Position numbers and translations under genes: made by a program
In this document: positions 1-14,121 of the stretch, piece by piece
Layout of the letters: each line of letters opens with the position of its first letter
Position numbering within the stretch: position 1 is the first letter of the stretch
NCBI GenBank assembly: GCA_013398295.1
Contig: VZSF01008892.1
Location: 1-64,000 of the forward strand
Source: Chionis minor
Taxonomy: Eukaryota; Chordata; Aves; Charadriiformes; Chionididae
Length of the DNA stretch: 64,000 nucleotides
Direction of reading: 5' to 3'
Notes under the pieces: model-generated
Told to the model about the DNA's origin: nothing
The model's input: the letters and a program-made list of their open reading frames with translations, nothing else
Databases searched by the model: none

Positions 1-3000
1 GGGGGGGATTGTATCACTCAAGAAGTAAGAACTTCTTCCAGGACTTGGCTGACCCTGTGAAGACTTGAAAGAATTGGCATCAGACTGTGGTGTAATGATT
101 TAAATCCCTGTATTTTCCCCATCTGCAATACTGGTAAAATGCTTTGAGACTAAAATTGATTTGAATTTTTGCTGTTGCAACTCTAGATGAAAGCATAGTA
201 ATACTGCTGCTCAGTATAACTTTTGAATCTTATGAAATCATCTATAGGGAAGGAAAAACTGAAAGCTGAGGTCTTGCATTTGAAAGCACTTCAACTACAA
301 AACTTTCATTGTGAGCAAGAGTATATAGATTAGCTGAAGATTGGGTAGTCCCGTTTACAGTAAAAATACGCTCTTATTTTTTTAATGAGAACAGAATAAG
401 GGGAAGCAATGCCCTGTTGCTTGTTTTACCAGGCTGGTGAGGCACTTAACATTGCTGTACTGTCTTGGAGCTCTAAATACATGCGGCTGTTTTCTGAGAA
501 ACTGGGGAAGGTACGAGATGGAGGGGACCATCCCGTGTCTGGGACTTGGGCCAGGTGTAAGCAACATTTGCAGGCTGAGCTTAGACTGCCAATTTGAGGT
601 AGCTCTATTTTAAAATGTTGCAGCGTAAAGTCTGTCACTTCAAAGGGGAATTTCTTTAAAATGAAAAATGACATGTTATTTCAGTTCCTGATATTTGAAC
701 AAAGTTTACAGTACATACTGAGCCAAAGTTTTACAATATGGCAGTCTGACTGAAGCCCACCTGCTTAAATGAGAGAGTGCATAGCTACAGTAATTAATTT
801 TTTTGATGATCTTAATGGAGAACAAGATGTTTGAAGAGGTTTAAATTAAATGTGTGGAAGGTTAGTACAGTGGAAAGGCAGGATAAGTGCATTTACTGCT
901 TTCTTAATTTTGTGTGGTTCTTGTATTTGTGATAGCATGGTAGGGATCTCAGAGTCTCTTATTTTTCTTTTCCAGTGTAGAATAGTATCTAACTGAAAAT
1001 TCTTTTAAATTTAAGCAATTTAAAGGCTTAAATAATTCTAGTACTTTTAAAATTATCTTTTAAAAAATATTCAGTGTTTGGGTTTTGTGTGGGGTTTTTC
1101 TTTTGTTTAAAAAGACTGTTTGTGTCCTTGTTCTTTATGTATGATGTAAAAACATCAAAGTTGTTTTGTCATACTTGACTTTACAGCTGAACCCAGTACC
1201 AGTGTAATCACAACACAGCCTGGCTGTGTAGTCAGAAGGTTACAAGAAATGGGCACTGGAGTATTTTTAGAAATATGCTTCCTAAAGTGTCTTAAGGCTT
1301 TCATTTAAAAAAAATAATAAATAAATAACCAAGGCATATAAGTCTTTAATTTTAACTTGGCATTTTTGTGCTGCCCTGTAGAGTCACAGACTCTCTTAAG
1401 TAAGTTTTAGGAGGGCATGCTAAAAAGACATACATGAATTTAACTTTAACCTGTCTGTGCTCTTAGTAAATTTTTCTGCTTTTGCAGAATGTACCATTAG
1501 TCTGGAGAAGGAGAGTCACTGAGAAGCAAGTATGCTGCCAGGAAGTCGTGGCAGCTTGTAAATATTTCTTTCTCTTCAAGGATTCAATATATTAAGCATA
1601 CTTAATGTTTTGAATTTTCCAGTTGTATTTTAAGGTAAGACGTTTGATGTGCTGTGTGTGTTCAAAATGAATTTTTTGGCCAGAATACTCTCAGCTATTT
1701 CTGTTTTTAGAATACCTCTGGAAGAAAAAAAAAAACCCCACACAAAAAACACCAAACCAAAAGGAAACCTGTATTTCTTAAAATTCAACATAAAGTAAAA
1801 ATAGTGTCATTACCTCTTTCTTGAGGATGCTTCAAACAGATGGTCAGCAGCTTACATTAAATACTGTATGTGTGAATGTACTGTTAGATAAATCTTTAAA
1901 TAATAGTTGTGCTCTTTTTCAGTTGTCCTCTATCTTGTGATCCCTAAACAACAAAAAAACCCCAACAACATACCTTCCCTCACCCCATCCCAGCAAAAGC
2001 TGGAGTAGAAATGGGTCTAGAACTGATTTACTTTATGTCAACAAACTCCATCTGACTAATGAAAGAGAAAAAAGAAATTCCTGTTGCTACTCCATTAATC
2101 ATGATCTACATCTGACTGTACAGTGCTTAACTGCAGGAAATGCTTGGGAAACCAGGGCTTGTTTAAAATACAGTGTTTGAGACTAACCAAACATGAAAAT
2201 TTTGGCTGTATCTGGGAAGGAATAGGTAAGCAGTGTTGCTGTCTTAAAAGCTTAGTGGAATTGGTTGTTATGCAAAAATTGGGGGGGAGGGGGGAATAAC
2301 TGCGGTATTCCTGGAAACAGGAGCCAGTTCAAAATCAATGTGGGAACATCCCAGGTGGAGCGATGGTTAACCTTCTTTTAGCTGAAGCATAGGTGCAGAA
2401 ATTTGGCCTCCTGGCTGAGGGTCTAAACTGAAAGCAAATAAAAAGTCAAAGAAGTCCTGTTCTGTAACTTCTAATCTTTTATTTTTCTCCCACAGTAGAA
2501 GAGACTTGATGTGTGATGAAAATGTTTAAATCCTAAGATCATGAACCATGTTTGAATTACTTCAGAGTTTGGGGTTTTTTCCCCTCTCTGTTTATAAGCT
2601 TTATCTCCCTGTCTGGTATATAGTGAAAAAGTTTTTGAACAGTAAATGAACTAACAAAAGATAGCGTCCAGTCAACAGATACAGACCACCTTATAGTTAT
2701 TGCAACATACAGTTTATAAGGCTTAATATTTTACAGAAGTACACTTCTAGAAAGCTTATTAATGGTCTTTTTTTGCTTCAACTGAAATTGGGTGTGTAGG
2801 AACTGTTAAGAAATATTGCTTGAAGGGTATGTAAGGTAATGACTCTACAGAGAAAGCCGGAGGACACTTGGCAGATGAAATGATATCAACTTGCCTTAGA
2901 TATGATACAAGTGACCGCATCAAGATTAAGAGAACGGGAAAAAACACTCCCAGCGACAGAGCGTGCATGTGGTCTTCTTGCTCGCTGACAAGCGTGTTGA

Positions 3001-6000
3001 TGCCGTCCTCCTGACGCTGCTTGAGAGCTGCTTCTCAGCTGCGCCATCACAACCGTCTCCCCTTGCCTGCGAGGCCCAGCTGACCTTCATGTTTCCGACG
3101 CGTCCACTCCCGTCCCTATGCTACCACTCCCTGCCCTGCCAGTATTGTCACTCTGGCCATCTTCAGTTGTGTGTCCCCTGGAGGGGGATAAAGCCTCCCT
3201 AAAACCCTTAAGAGTGTTGTTTTCTCTTTCCTTACCACTAGCTTCCCTTGTAAAAGTTTCTGATTTGACAAATGGAAGAACTTAAGCAAAAGTTTTGAAG
3301 CAGTGGAATGCAGTTTACAGGTGAATTAAAAGGCTTTAAATCGTACAAAATGAGTAAGATGTTTGGCCATCGTACACAAGCTGTTGTTTGAGTGTGCCAC
3401 TTTTATTTAAGACTATTTTATTTTAATTATGTCTTACCATTTAAAAAGCTTAAGTGTATATATTTTTCTCTTTTAAGTATAATCTTGCGCTAGACTGACC
3501 TGTAACTAAATGCACAGATGTTTTAAAAAGAGGGAGCATAATGAAGCTTGCAGATGAATTTGTAGAGTAACACATGGTCGTCTGTCGTGAAGTACTAAAC
3601 AGTAGACTCTTTGTTTGCATTGAGGTTGGCTATCAAATACATGTCTGTCCTCCACATGGGCAAATGGCTTTTCTTGCTTTCAGTAAGTGGTAGCAGGGAG
3701 TTGGCTTGCAGAACAGTTGAGGACTGTATCAACTATTAATGTACTAGTTACAATGGGCATGATTCAGAAAAATGTTACCACTTTATTTCAGTGTAAAATA
3801 AGGTTTGCGTGTTACTCCACCAAGGGGGTTCTTTTATTTTTATAACTTCTTAGGGGACTCATCAACATAAAAAGTTTCTGAAATGCTTCTTATTAATGAA
3901 ACCCTTATATCATTACTGTAATACTGGGAGCAATTATCTCTGCTTAACATGTGGGACCTTAGTGAGAGCAATTGGCTGGCTTTGACTAGATTAGGACATG
4001 GTTTGTTTTCCAGGTTAAGCTCTGTTGGTCCATGTGTACATCATCTGAGTTTTCTGTTGTTTGTGGAAAAAGGGGTTGAGAGGGTGGGAGCGATACCAAG
4101 CATCAGAGATGGCAAAGCGTGTCATGTTGATATTGAAGCTCTAACACTTGGTAGAGAAGTAATGTTGTAGTACAGCTGATCTCTTGGTTGTGAAGTTGAA
4201 GTGTAACCTGTTTACTCTTACTTTACTTCCTCTTCTAATTGCTATTAAAAAATGTGTTCTATGCGTATGTGAGGACTATTGAATACCAGTGAAGAATGAA
4301 AATCCATTAAAAGTTTCTTTTTTCCCCCCTTAAACTGCTTTGAGCTTTTAATCTAAAATCATACATAATTTCTTTCCATTTTTAAAAAATATTTGTCCTG
4401 TCTGAGCATTCTGTGAATTAAGATACTAGAATTCCAAACTTGGTTCACTGCCTGCCTGATTATCACTTAACCTGCTTAATTCCCTTTATAGGAGTACATT
4501 TATGTCCCTTGAAGATCTTCTCTTTGCTATATGCCCACACACATATCATGGAACGTACAATAGTAAAACAACTGTCCTGGTTTTGTGCATTCTAGCAGAG
4601 GTGGAGTACATTGAAGGGAGTTGATAGTACCAGTATGCTGACAGCAGACTGGCATTTCCCTGTTGAAATCCCCTGTTTTCTGTTGCTTATACAAATTGTA
4701 ACAGTTTTTTCAGGCTGAAACTTCTTGTTCCCTGTGTCTGCTTCACCTCGTTGTCTTAGCACCCCTCCTAGAATTTTCAGCTGAAGTTACTTAAATTATA
4801 GCTAGTTCTACAATCTATTTAATACAGAAATGAGTTTTTAGAGTAGAAAGTGCAAATTTCTTTTAACTCTTGGCTTTTTTTGCCACTAATTCCTCTTTTG
4901 CCTCAATGAGAAATGCATAGAATCTATCACAGTTCTACGTCTTTGAGAAGAACAATTTCTATGCGCTTAGCATGATGTTATTTTATGGATTCATTTCTCC
5001 AGTTACCTGATCCAGCTTTCAGACTGCGCTTACATCATGGGAGTTTGGGCATGCACACAATTTGCTGCAGCAGAATTCAGTTCACCACTGAGATTGCATT
5101 TTTACTAGTTTGCTCTGAGTACTGCAATGTTTAAGAAAATGCCAAATTCTGACTTCTTTCTCTGGGAACTGGAGGGAAGGATAGGATTTCACTATTTCTG
5201 AAGAACTTGGTGCAGTAGCTGATTTCCTAACCTTTTGAAGCTGAGCTTTACCCTTGTATATGCCCTGTTAAGGAACTCTCTAGAAGGTATCTGAGTAGAT
5301 CTAGAATTTCTAACTGGGTAAAGCGCCTTTTTATTTATTTTATTAAAAAAAACCACACCCCCCCCAAAGCAACAATAAAGTCAAGCGTAAGCATGAAACT
5401 GGAGATAAAATTTAAACAGCTTTAACTTGCTGAATTAGAGGATATCTTATTCTAATTTGTTATGAAAGGGTAATTTCTGAAATATGGCAAAACTTGTTTT
5501 GTCTACAGCAAAATACTCAAAACCACTACTGCAGTCCATATGGCAAACTGCAATGTTGTTTAATTGCAAAATCGATTTTTGGTTAAAACCGCAGGTAGTT
5601 TTCAACCAGTGCATTTCTCAATTACTTAATGACATGAGTCAAGGGTTATCAAACAAAAGAAAGGTAGGAAGTTGCCATTCTGGTATCCTCCAGTGGCAAA
5701 TTTTTTTGTGGTTGAGGTGCAAAATACGGGGTGAGAGGAACTCACAGAATAAACCTTTGAGGATCTAAGAGAAATACCACTGTAGCAATAAGTTTATTAT
5801 GAGAATATTTGGAGCAAATTTTGTTATCTTTGCAGAATGGAATTTTGTCTTTTTGCTTATTACAAACTTGTCAGCTGGAGTTTTCCTTTCTAAGCCTGAC
5901 CATTTTCCATATTAACCAAGTACCAGTTTTCATAGACAGGTTTACTTTAATAGTTACCAAGAATGCAAGTTTGCCCATCTGTTGTTTTATGTGCCTGTTC

Positions 6001-9000
6001 ATTTGTTGAGTTTTGTTTTGTTTTCCCATGACAACACAGGTACTTCAGAAGCTTGTTTGGTTTCTGAACTTAATTTTGGTTAAGTCTGGCTTCTAAGCAT
6101 AACTGGTATCTTCTTTGATGATATTCCCAAAAGATGATCAGTAAATAAATGTGATACACAGATAGTAGATATTTAGCTGATAATTGTCTTGCTGGATCAT
6201 CAAGTGAGAACATACTTTAAAAGTTACTTTTGGTTTACAAATTGAACTAGTTTCTTCTTTTTAAAAAAACCCATGGCTGAGGAGTATCTTAAATAAGTAA
6301 CAAGGTATGCCAGTCCATGATTTATTTTCAAGATTCTTACTGTTGTTCACTGCATGCTTACCTAAAATAGCATTGAATATAAAAGTATGAGCCAAAATGT
6401 TGCCCCCTAAAGTCACTGGCACTTCTCACTTCTTTCTAAAATGCAGTCATCTTTCGTGGTGAAACCTTAGAGTTGAAGGGCATTGCGCAGCCAAGCGTAT
6501 AGTGTTTTACAATAGTAGGTCAGAAGCGCTATGTTAAATTAAATCTGGAACCCCTCTTAGCCTTGAAAGGACTGTACATACTACAAATGACTGGGAGCAT
6601 CAAGAAGAGACAAAGTGGGTAAACATACTCACATTTTGGATAGGCTCTTCAAGGTAGTGTGGTGGTTTTGGGGTTTCTTTTCTTATTAATGAGTAAATAA
6701 TATTATTTATAATACTGTCAGACAAGTAACGTTTGTTCCTGAATCTTAAACCATGTCTCTGACGGATAATTTTAGCTGTTTTACAGTGTGTGTGTGGGTA
6801 TGCATATATGTGTGGTTAGTCAGGACTTGTGACTTCATTGCCATATCTACAAAGGACACGCTTCTGCTTCTCCTCAGGTCACATCACTAAATAGGGTGGA
6901 ATGCACCTGGCATTTTCTTGGTTTGTCCCCAGAGCTGCTCTAGATGGAGTGCTAGTTCGCTTACTCTTGTGGTCACTTTTGGAGATCCCTTGCTGCCTTT
7001 CTCATCTTCAAAATGTCTTCCTGCGTGAGTACATCTCATTGATCAGACCCGTAAAAGGTGCCTGCACACCTTAGTACAAAGTCACATGCCCAACCGCTGT
7101 TGGTTTCTCGCATCTTCCAAATCTTGTGCCTGTGATTAGTAGGAGTAGAACCAGTGGGAATCTGCCCCAGGATGGGCATGGTGTCAACCCTGTTATGAAA
7201 CCAATTGGAGCTTCTTGTAATCTCAGTTTTCAAGTTTAGCTTTAGTAATTCCAATTTTGGTTTATTTTCATTTTTAATGTAGGATAGTTTTTCTTATTCC
7301 CCCTGTGCTGTTTTATTTCAGAAGTGTTTTAAAATGTTCATTTTGTAACAGGTAAGGATGGTTAAAGGTTTAAAACTGTTAGCATGTAGTTCTTGGTCAG
7401 GAGGATTTCTGTGGCTTTTCTGTGGCTTGTTTGATCTTACGGACTGTGCTTTTCTGATGTAGTTTGCATACAGCAGAGATTCAGTTTTAGTGTAGCTTTT
7501 GAAAGCATTATTAGTCTTTATAGAGCACTTGAAAAATTTTGCCTTGTAGGTGGCTGTTTCTGAGAATATGAGTGGAGGATAGTCTAAAATCTTAACTGTA
7601 TGTTCTTTATTTCCCTCATGCTCAAATTTTTTTGTCTGTGGAGTTCCTGCATAGAAGTTGCTGTGCATCTCATATGTCATATTATTTCCTTTTTGAAAGA
7701 AAAAAGCCATGCAGTGTTTTAAGGAGACTGGTTATATCTTGAACTACTTTGAGACTTTGCCTAACGGAGTCTGTGAATCAGACAGTAGCTTTATGGCTGT
7801 TGTTTTCTACAGTGCTTTGTGAATTTGGAAAAGAATCAATTTATGAGCCATATGACACAAGTACTATGAGATTATTCTAAAGGCTATCCAACCTTCGAGT
7901 TTCTGGCAGATTTACGTCTCATACTGTGGTTGTCTTCATTTCAGTCTTCCATGTTTCTGAGAGTTAAACTTAAATACCTGCTTACATAAGTTAAAAGAAT
8001 ATAAAGCCAGTTGTTAAAGATGAACAAAACACCTGTGTGTTAAAAGATGGACAAATAATGTTGTATTCTTACAGTGAGTAGAAATCTGTGGCAGTATTAG
8101 CCTCATTGAGGAGAAAGACTTATCAAAAAAGAAATACAGTGAAATGTTCCATTTTCCACGATTATGAGCTGTTGATACTATAAAGTTGTTATTTGAAGGG
8201 CTAGTGTAGCATAAGCGTACAGTATACTGTTCAGAGTTTATCAGTCACCTTGGAGAAATGGAGCAACTGTGATTGTGAAATGAAATGAGGGAACACAGGA
8301 TCTCAACTTCTAGTTTTGTTTTGTCTTTCATCCTGAAAATAAAATGTAGCTATTTGTACTGGTGTACTTCTCATGGTGTTTTTGATAGCTATAACTTATC
8401 GCTAAAGGGTTGGGATTTGAGAGATCTCTTTTTGTCTAGCAAGTTGGTAGTATATTGCTTCCAGTTTGGGCCAAATAGGAATTGTCTTTGACACTGAGAA
8501 ACAGGATCATAAACAGTAGCAGTTTTTATTAAAAATGTAATTTATGCTGTCATTTACGAACTCATGGAATTCCAAATTCTGTATTTTGACTTAAATTGCA
8601 GGCTGATTTGGTGGTTACCGGCATGTGTCTTTTGATAGACACTTGTTTTTTGAGACAGTTATTTCAAACTGAAAGGCTCATTAAGGGTCATTGTTGTAGA
8701 AACTTTGGATATTCAAGCACATTACCTTATGTGAAACCATTGATTTGTATCAGAAGAGGAAAAAGAAATTATTAACTTTGCTTAGTAAGGCCTAAACAGC
8801 AACATCAGAAGCCTTAGTATATAGATAGGTGGAAGCTCTGTACCATCAGGCTGAGATTGCAACTTCTAATTGCTCTCATAAAATGATGATGTGAATGTTG
8901 ACAAATACCATAGTCTTTGGAGAAGCAGGAAAGGGAAGATATTGCTCAAAATTCTTAAAGTGGGGTTTTTTTTAAAGTTTTATTAATGTATATAGTTTTC

Positions 9001-12000
9001 AGCTCTCATAAAGATGATGAGTTTAATCAGTTGTAATGCAATGATTGATTTTTCTGCTCTATGCAAAATTAAAAATACTCATTCCTCAGGGCGATTTTAT
9101 AGTATTCTCTTATTTTAGAGTTGTCTATGTTAGTGTCATAAGTGAGCTCTCCTTGGGCACACTACCTATGGTAATACTGCAAAACAGAAACGTAATTAGT
9201 TTTCACACTTTAATACTATAAATTGCTCCAGGCTGTTAAACTAATTTAATATACAATCATACCATCATTTTATAAGTGATTATAAATAAGATCTTTTTGC
9301 CGCTTAAGACGACAAAATATTTAATAGTTTTTCCTTACAAATTCTGTGTCAATAACATATTGCTAACAAATGAGTTTTTGTGTGCTGAAGTGTTTCTTGC
9401 AATGAAGAGGATTTTTCTTGAAATCTGGGTGGGGGTGTATTGTTTTGCTTTTTTTTTTTTTTAAATATGTATTGTTGATGGTTGTGTGTTATGTACTCAG
9501 CTGAAGGATAAAGGTCAATGACTACAGCAAAATGCTTATTAAATGCTTCAAGTTCTTAAGGTTTGTATGGTGCTTTTAGTTCCCTGGTATGGTTGTTGTT
9601 AGGAAATGTTCCACAGAAGAATTTAAAGGTCTTGTCAGATTTGTGACTGCGTTTTGCTTGGGGAAAATCTGGTTTTTAAACATGATGTGCTTGTGCTTTG
9701 AAAGAAGTGCTTGTGGTTATCTGATCAGAATTGGGCATGGTTTGGGGGAGCAAGGCTGGGTAGTTCTCTGAACTCCATCCTAACATGTAGCTCCTTCCCT
9801 TTCTTTCCTCTGTTACCACGAATATTTTCTAATAATATTTGTACATGGGTCTACCAGTGGGAGTTGTAAGTACTTTTGCAATACTACGCTAAAGGATTAA
9901 TTGACAGAAGTGCACCATTTTTGCATTTTTAATGAATGGTTACACTGCCAGTGTGTCTTGTGCAACAGAGGACTGAGTTCCCACAGTAGAACAGGAAAAG
10001 GAGTTACAGGATTAGGAGAGGGATCTGTATGAAATTAGGCTGAGTAGACAGGAATTATTTACGTCATAAAATTGCCATGCAACTAGAGTACCACTTCTGT
10101 GAGATTGTATTGGCGTAAATGTGTGTGTGTGTGTAGGTATATATGTATGAATGAGGGACTGAAATACAAGAGCTTATTTTTACCTTTCACCTCATCAGTC
10201 TAGCCTGAGGTCACTTGTTACTTTCCAAAGGGTTTAAAATGTATTTGTAAGTACTACATGAACTTTGCTGTATTTACTTTCGTAGCCGATTGGACACTGA
10301 TCTGTCAGTCTATGAAAAAGGAGCTGCAGTCTTCCTGCATGAGGTTTCCTGGTGGCTTCTTGTCCTAAGAAATAAGCAACAAAGTTCCATCTGCAGATCT
10401 GCCTGCATCTTGCACAGCCCCAGTTACTCTCGCACCTTCTTACAAATAGTACTGTGTTTTTTCAGTATCCATGTGTATACTTGTAGCATGCCTGACTAAT
10501 GAGTATGTTAGTGAATGCTGGAATAAGTTAATGGATAGGAAGATGCCTAGTGCTAGCTTGAGAACCATCTGACACTGTCATTGCATAAAACTGCTGTAAA
10601 GTTATAAAAGTCTGCATGGGAATAGGTGCTCTGATTCAGAACCTTGACAGGTGTTTACTGTCACTGGCGACTACTGGGAAGTAGATAAATTCGCTGCTGG
10701 TGTTAGCCTAAGAAAAGGCAAGAAGTAAGCAGCCTGGCTGCTATGGCAGCTGCAATTTCAGTCTCTAATCCCAGTTCCTGCCCTTTCAGTTACTAGTCTT
10801 TAGCGGCTGCCTCGTTTTATTGTACTGTTAGTTTTGTAACAGGGCTGGAGAGCAGCGTGAATTGCAGCGCCGCGTCTCTCTGTTGTGATCGGCGCCGTGG
10901 TTCACCCTGAGAACAAGTGGCAGTTCTTTCTAGTGACGTGAAATCCTGTCAGGGCTGCAGGCAGCTGCCAGAATGCCCTCCAGCGCCTGGGCCGCTTCCC
11001 TCGATGGCAGTGTGGACAGCTTGAGCGCCGCACGCGACTGCTTCGCTTGGCAGCATTGAATGACACAGAAGCGCTTACAAAAATGCCGCTGTGAAGAATC
11101 ATCGGTCTCTGCAAAAACGTTTTTGAAGGTCTTCAAAGCAGTTGGGCCCAGTGATGCAGCTGGGCTGCAGGCAGGGCTCCTCTGGCCTTTCCCTGCAGCT
11201 GCAGCCTGCAGTGCACTGCTCTGCTCTCTGGAGTTCATCAGCGCCCTCCTGTTAGGTATCGTGTAGAAATGTGGGTTGCCCATAAAAATATCAATATTTA
11301 ATCTGTCTAATTATTAGAAGTTTTCTTAGTTTCTTTTTTTAATAACCGCGCTCTTGTAAGACTCCATATGAATATCACTTCACTCCTCGGGGCATAATGT
11401 TGATTAGGTTTTGGGACAATGTCTTACACAATTATCAATATGGAAAATAATCCTTTAGACAAATTTAGTGGAGAGCATTTAAAACATCATCCATCTTTTC
11501 AGTATTTAGAATTCATATTTGGACATACTAGCTTTCTTGCTGCAGTTTTAAACATATATTTTGAGGCTGAAAGCTCTGACCTTACCCCACTGACTCAGAA
11601 ATCTTTATGGTGCATGTGTAGCCAGCCATGTGTAAACCTCTGTGGAAATAAGGTCAAAAGCTACAGGATCAGAGTTGTTTATACAGTTCCTATACTGTAG
11701 CTCAGGGTTAGATATTATATTAGTACATTATAGTATAGTATATGCTTCAGTGACTTGCTTTCTATCACAATTAAATTTTGTTATTCTGATGATGTATCAC
11801 AAGAGAAGGGTTATGTGGCAAAAACATTTTTTCTCTTATCCCAGGTATTGTTAAAGGAGCACCAAAAAATTCTTGGGGTCTTGTGAGAAGCTACCTTTTA
11901 CCTTCTCAAGAGCAGTAGTTGGTTGAGACACTCAGCTTCTCCTCATTGCTCGGGATAGCTTCACCAAGGCATTTCACTATCCTTTTCAGAGCAGTTAAAA

Positions 12001-13998
12001 GCAACTGCTTGTCTCTCCGCACTTTACTCAGGCAGCAGAGCAAAGGACAAGATAATCCCCTTAGCCTGTTAAATGCTCCATCCCATCTGGTAGGTGATAA
12101 TTGCGTTGTAAGGGGATTAGCACAGTGGGATATGCTTACAGTGTAATGAAAGCTTCACTACAAGTGTGAAAGTCAGCTGAATGCATTCAGACAGTTTGAG
12201 ACCTTATATTTGCACGTTTTTGTAAGTATCATAAAATACAAGTTTCATCTGGAGAAGGTGTGCCTTCCCCTTACGTGCCTTCACATGTCTGTAACAGATT
12301 ATAAATTTGTTTTGAGACATCAGTAGTCTAAATATCTGAAACACTCTTGTAGGAGTAGTGGAATAGGCTTTTGTTTAGCTGAAAATTTGAGGGCAGTTCT
12401 ATGATTATAGCTGTATTAAATGCATCCCAAGTGTTAATTTTACTTGAAACCCCTATGACTTTGAAATCAAGGGGTTAAGAGGTTACTAGTATAGGACCAC
12501 CCATGTTATCAAACACTGCCTAGAAATCTTCATCAGTAAAGGTGAAATTTGAATAAGCCACACACTGAGGAATATCAGAGTAATTTTGTATCCGTAGGGA
12601 TAAGAGGATTTCAAGCTGAAAGTATCTCTCCTTGCAGCCAGCCAGGATAAATGTTTTGAAATTTCAATTTCAAGCATGAGCCTAAGGTAGTGCAAAATGA
12701 CTCCTAAAAAAAAAAAAAACCAAAAAAAACCTAACAATTGCCCTGTTTTGGGGTTTTTTTGTGGTTTTGGTTTGTTTTTTTTTTTTTTTTAAGTTCAGCT
12801 AATGCTGTCAGTAGTGAAGATAGTCAATCTTAGGGCTAAGAGCATTTCATAAGCTAACTGTAACTTGGCTTCCTTACCTTTCAAGATGTTAAAGATCCGT
12901 TTGAAGGTATGTTATGTCGGGCAGTAGCTCAGGGTTGATTACCATCCTGTTGGTTATGCTCTCTCCAGTTTCCCTGTATGTTACAAGAAACTGGGCCAGT
13001 TGCTCAGTGCTGACCAGTCTGTGCTGGTTTTTATTTTTCTGGTTTGAACATTAACCTGTTAGGTTAAAACAGGGCTTGGTTAGCCCACACTGTGCTGTGA
13101 TAGTGTTTCATAGCCAGATAGATTAGGAATTTAGGAGGTGTGTGTATTTTTACGTAAATAAGAGTATCAGGTGTATAAATATGCACTGCATGCAGTACAT
13201 GTTTCAGCGATGTTGTATGACCTTGCTGCGGGATTAAATTTTCTAATGAATTAAGTTACTGTGACCAGCTGTGTGGTTGCTGTTTCTTCAGTTTCCAGTT
13301 CCTGACTTAGCAGCTCTGTCTGTGTTTGAGTGCGTCTCTGGGAGTAAGGGCAAAATGAAATCTGGTGGGTTTTTGTGATGGACTGTCTTCAGTAACTTTG
13401 CCAGTCTGTGATGAGGTTGTTGAGTGTGGTTAAGCTCAACGTTCTCTTACTTAATCATGGTTCTGAGTGCACAGGGTTGAGTAGAAAGCTGCTTTTCCAA
13501 AGTTGTGATGGTGAGACATGGGAGTGATTTTACAGCTACATTTTTTCTTCCCTTTTTTATTATTGTTTTTTTTTGTGAGGTGGGTGACTCTAAAGAACAT
13601 TCCTTAATTTTATTGGAAAGTGTATGCATGAGGAGACGAAAATTTGAGAAACCTGCTGTTTTGTTGTCTGACATTCTGTAATTTTAAATAAACCTGAATG
13701 AAAGGTCATGAGACACAAAAAAACACGAAAAATGAACATCCCTCCAAAAAATACAGCATGTCCCCTTTCCCCACTCCAGTCCTTTCTGAAACATGAGTTT
13801 CTGTCAGATGACAATTCCACTTGGAAGAACTGTTACATTGGCAACATACAGAAAATATTTTTAAAGAGGAATTTTAAAAATCTTTAGTAAAAAGGGGGTT
13901 TTTTTAACAATTCTTATGTATATTTAAAATATATACTATTATAAGTACGTAGCAAACCAAATCATATATGGTATATAATTGTTTTTCTTCTTATTTAG
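1..13998 (+). other. CNOT2: CNOT2 5' intron (window start to first exon seen)
   Basis: AT-rich non-coding DNA ending in a pyrimidine-rich acceptor (ttcttatttag) directly before the first recognisable CNOT2 exon. The exon coding for the first ~16 residues of the protein was looked for by eye and not found, so it probably lies left of the window. The stretch holds scattered homopolymer and A/C-rich or G/T-rich low-complexity tracts (about 1725-1765, 5345-5368, 9450-9462, 12705-12730, 12755-12792). It also has a short TG repeat near 10120-10135 and two GC-richer islands (about 2940-3200 and 10850-11270). No tRNA, rRNA or convincing second gene was seen. Confidence 0.75.
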
Positions 13999-14121
13999 GT
14001 GACAAACAGCATGTTTGGTGCTTCAAGGAAGAAGTTTGTAGAGGGGGTTGATGGTGACTACCATGATGAAAACATGTACTACAGCCAATCATCGATGTTT
14101 CCACATCGGTCAGAAAAAGAT
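13999..14121 (+). CDS. CNOT2: CNOT2 coding exon, residues 17-57 (first in window)
   Basis: CNOT2 is a core scaffold subunit of the CCR4-NOT complex. It pairs with CNOT3 through its C-terminal NOT box and anchors on CNOT1, supporting deadenylation and decay of mRNA in the cytoplasm and transcription control in the nucleus. This exon is 41 whole codons, from VTNSMFGASRKKF to MFPHRSEKD, and I recognise it as nearly identical to the human N-terminal region; one visible change is Gly where human has Ser (VDGDYHDEN). It starts after ttatttag and ends at gtaagt. Joined to the 13 later exons it gives residues 17-540 of a 540-residue protein with every phase matching. The N-terminal half is Ser/Asn/Gln-rich and probably disordered. 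The first 16 residues are missing from the window. Confidence 0.97.
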
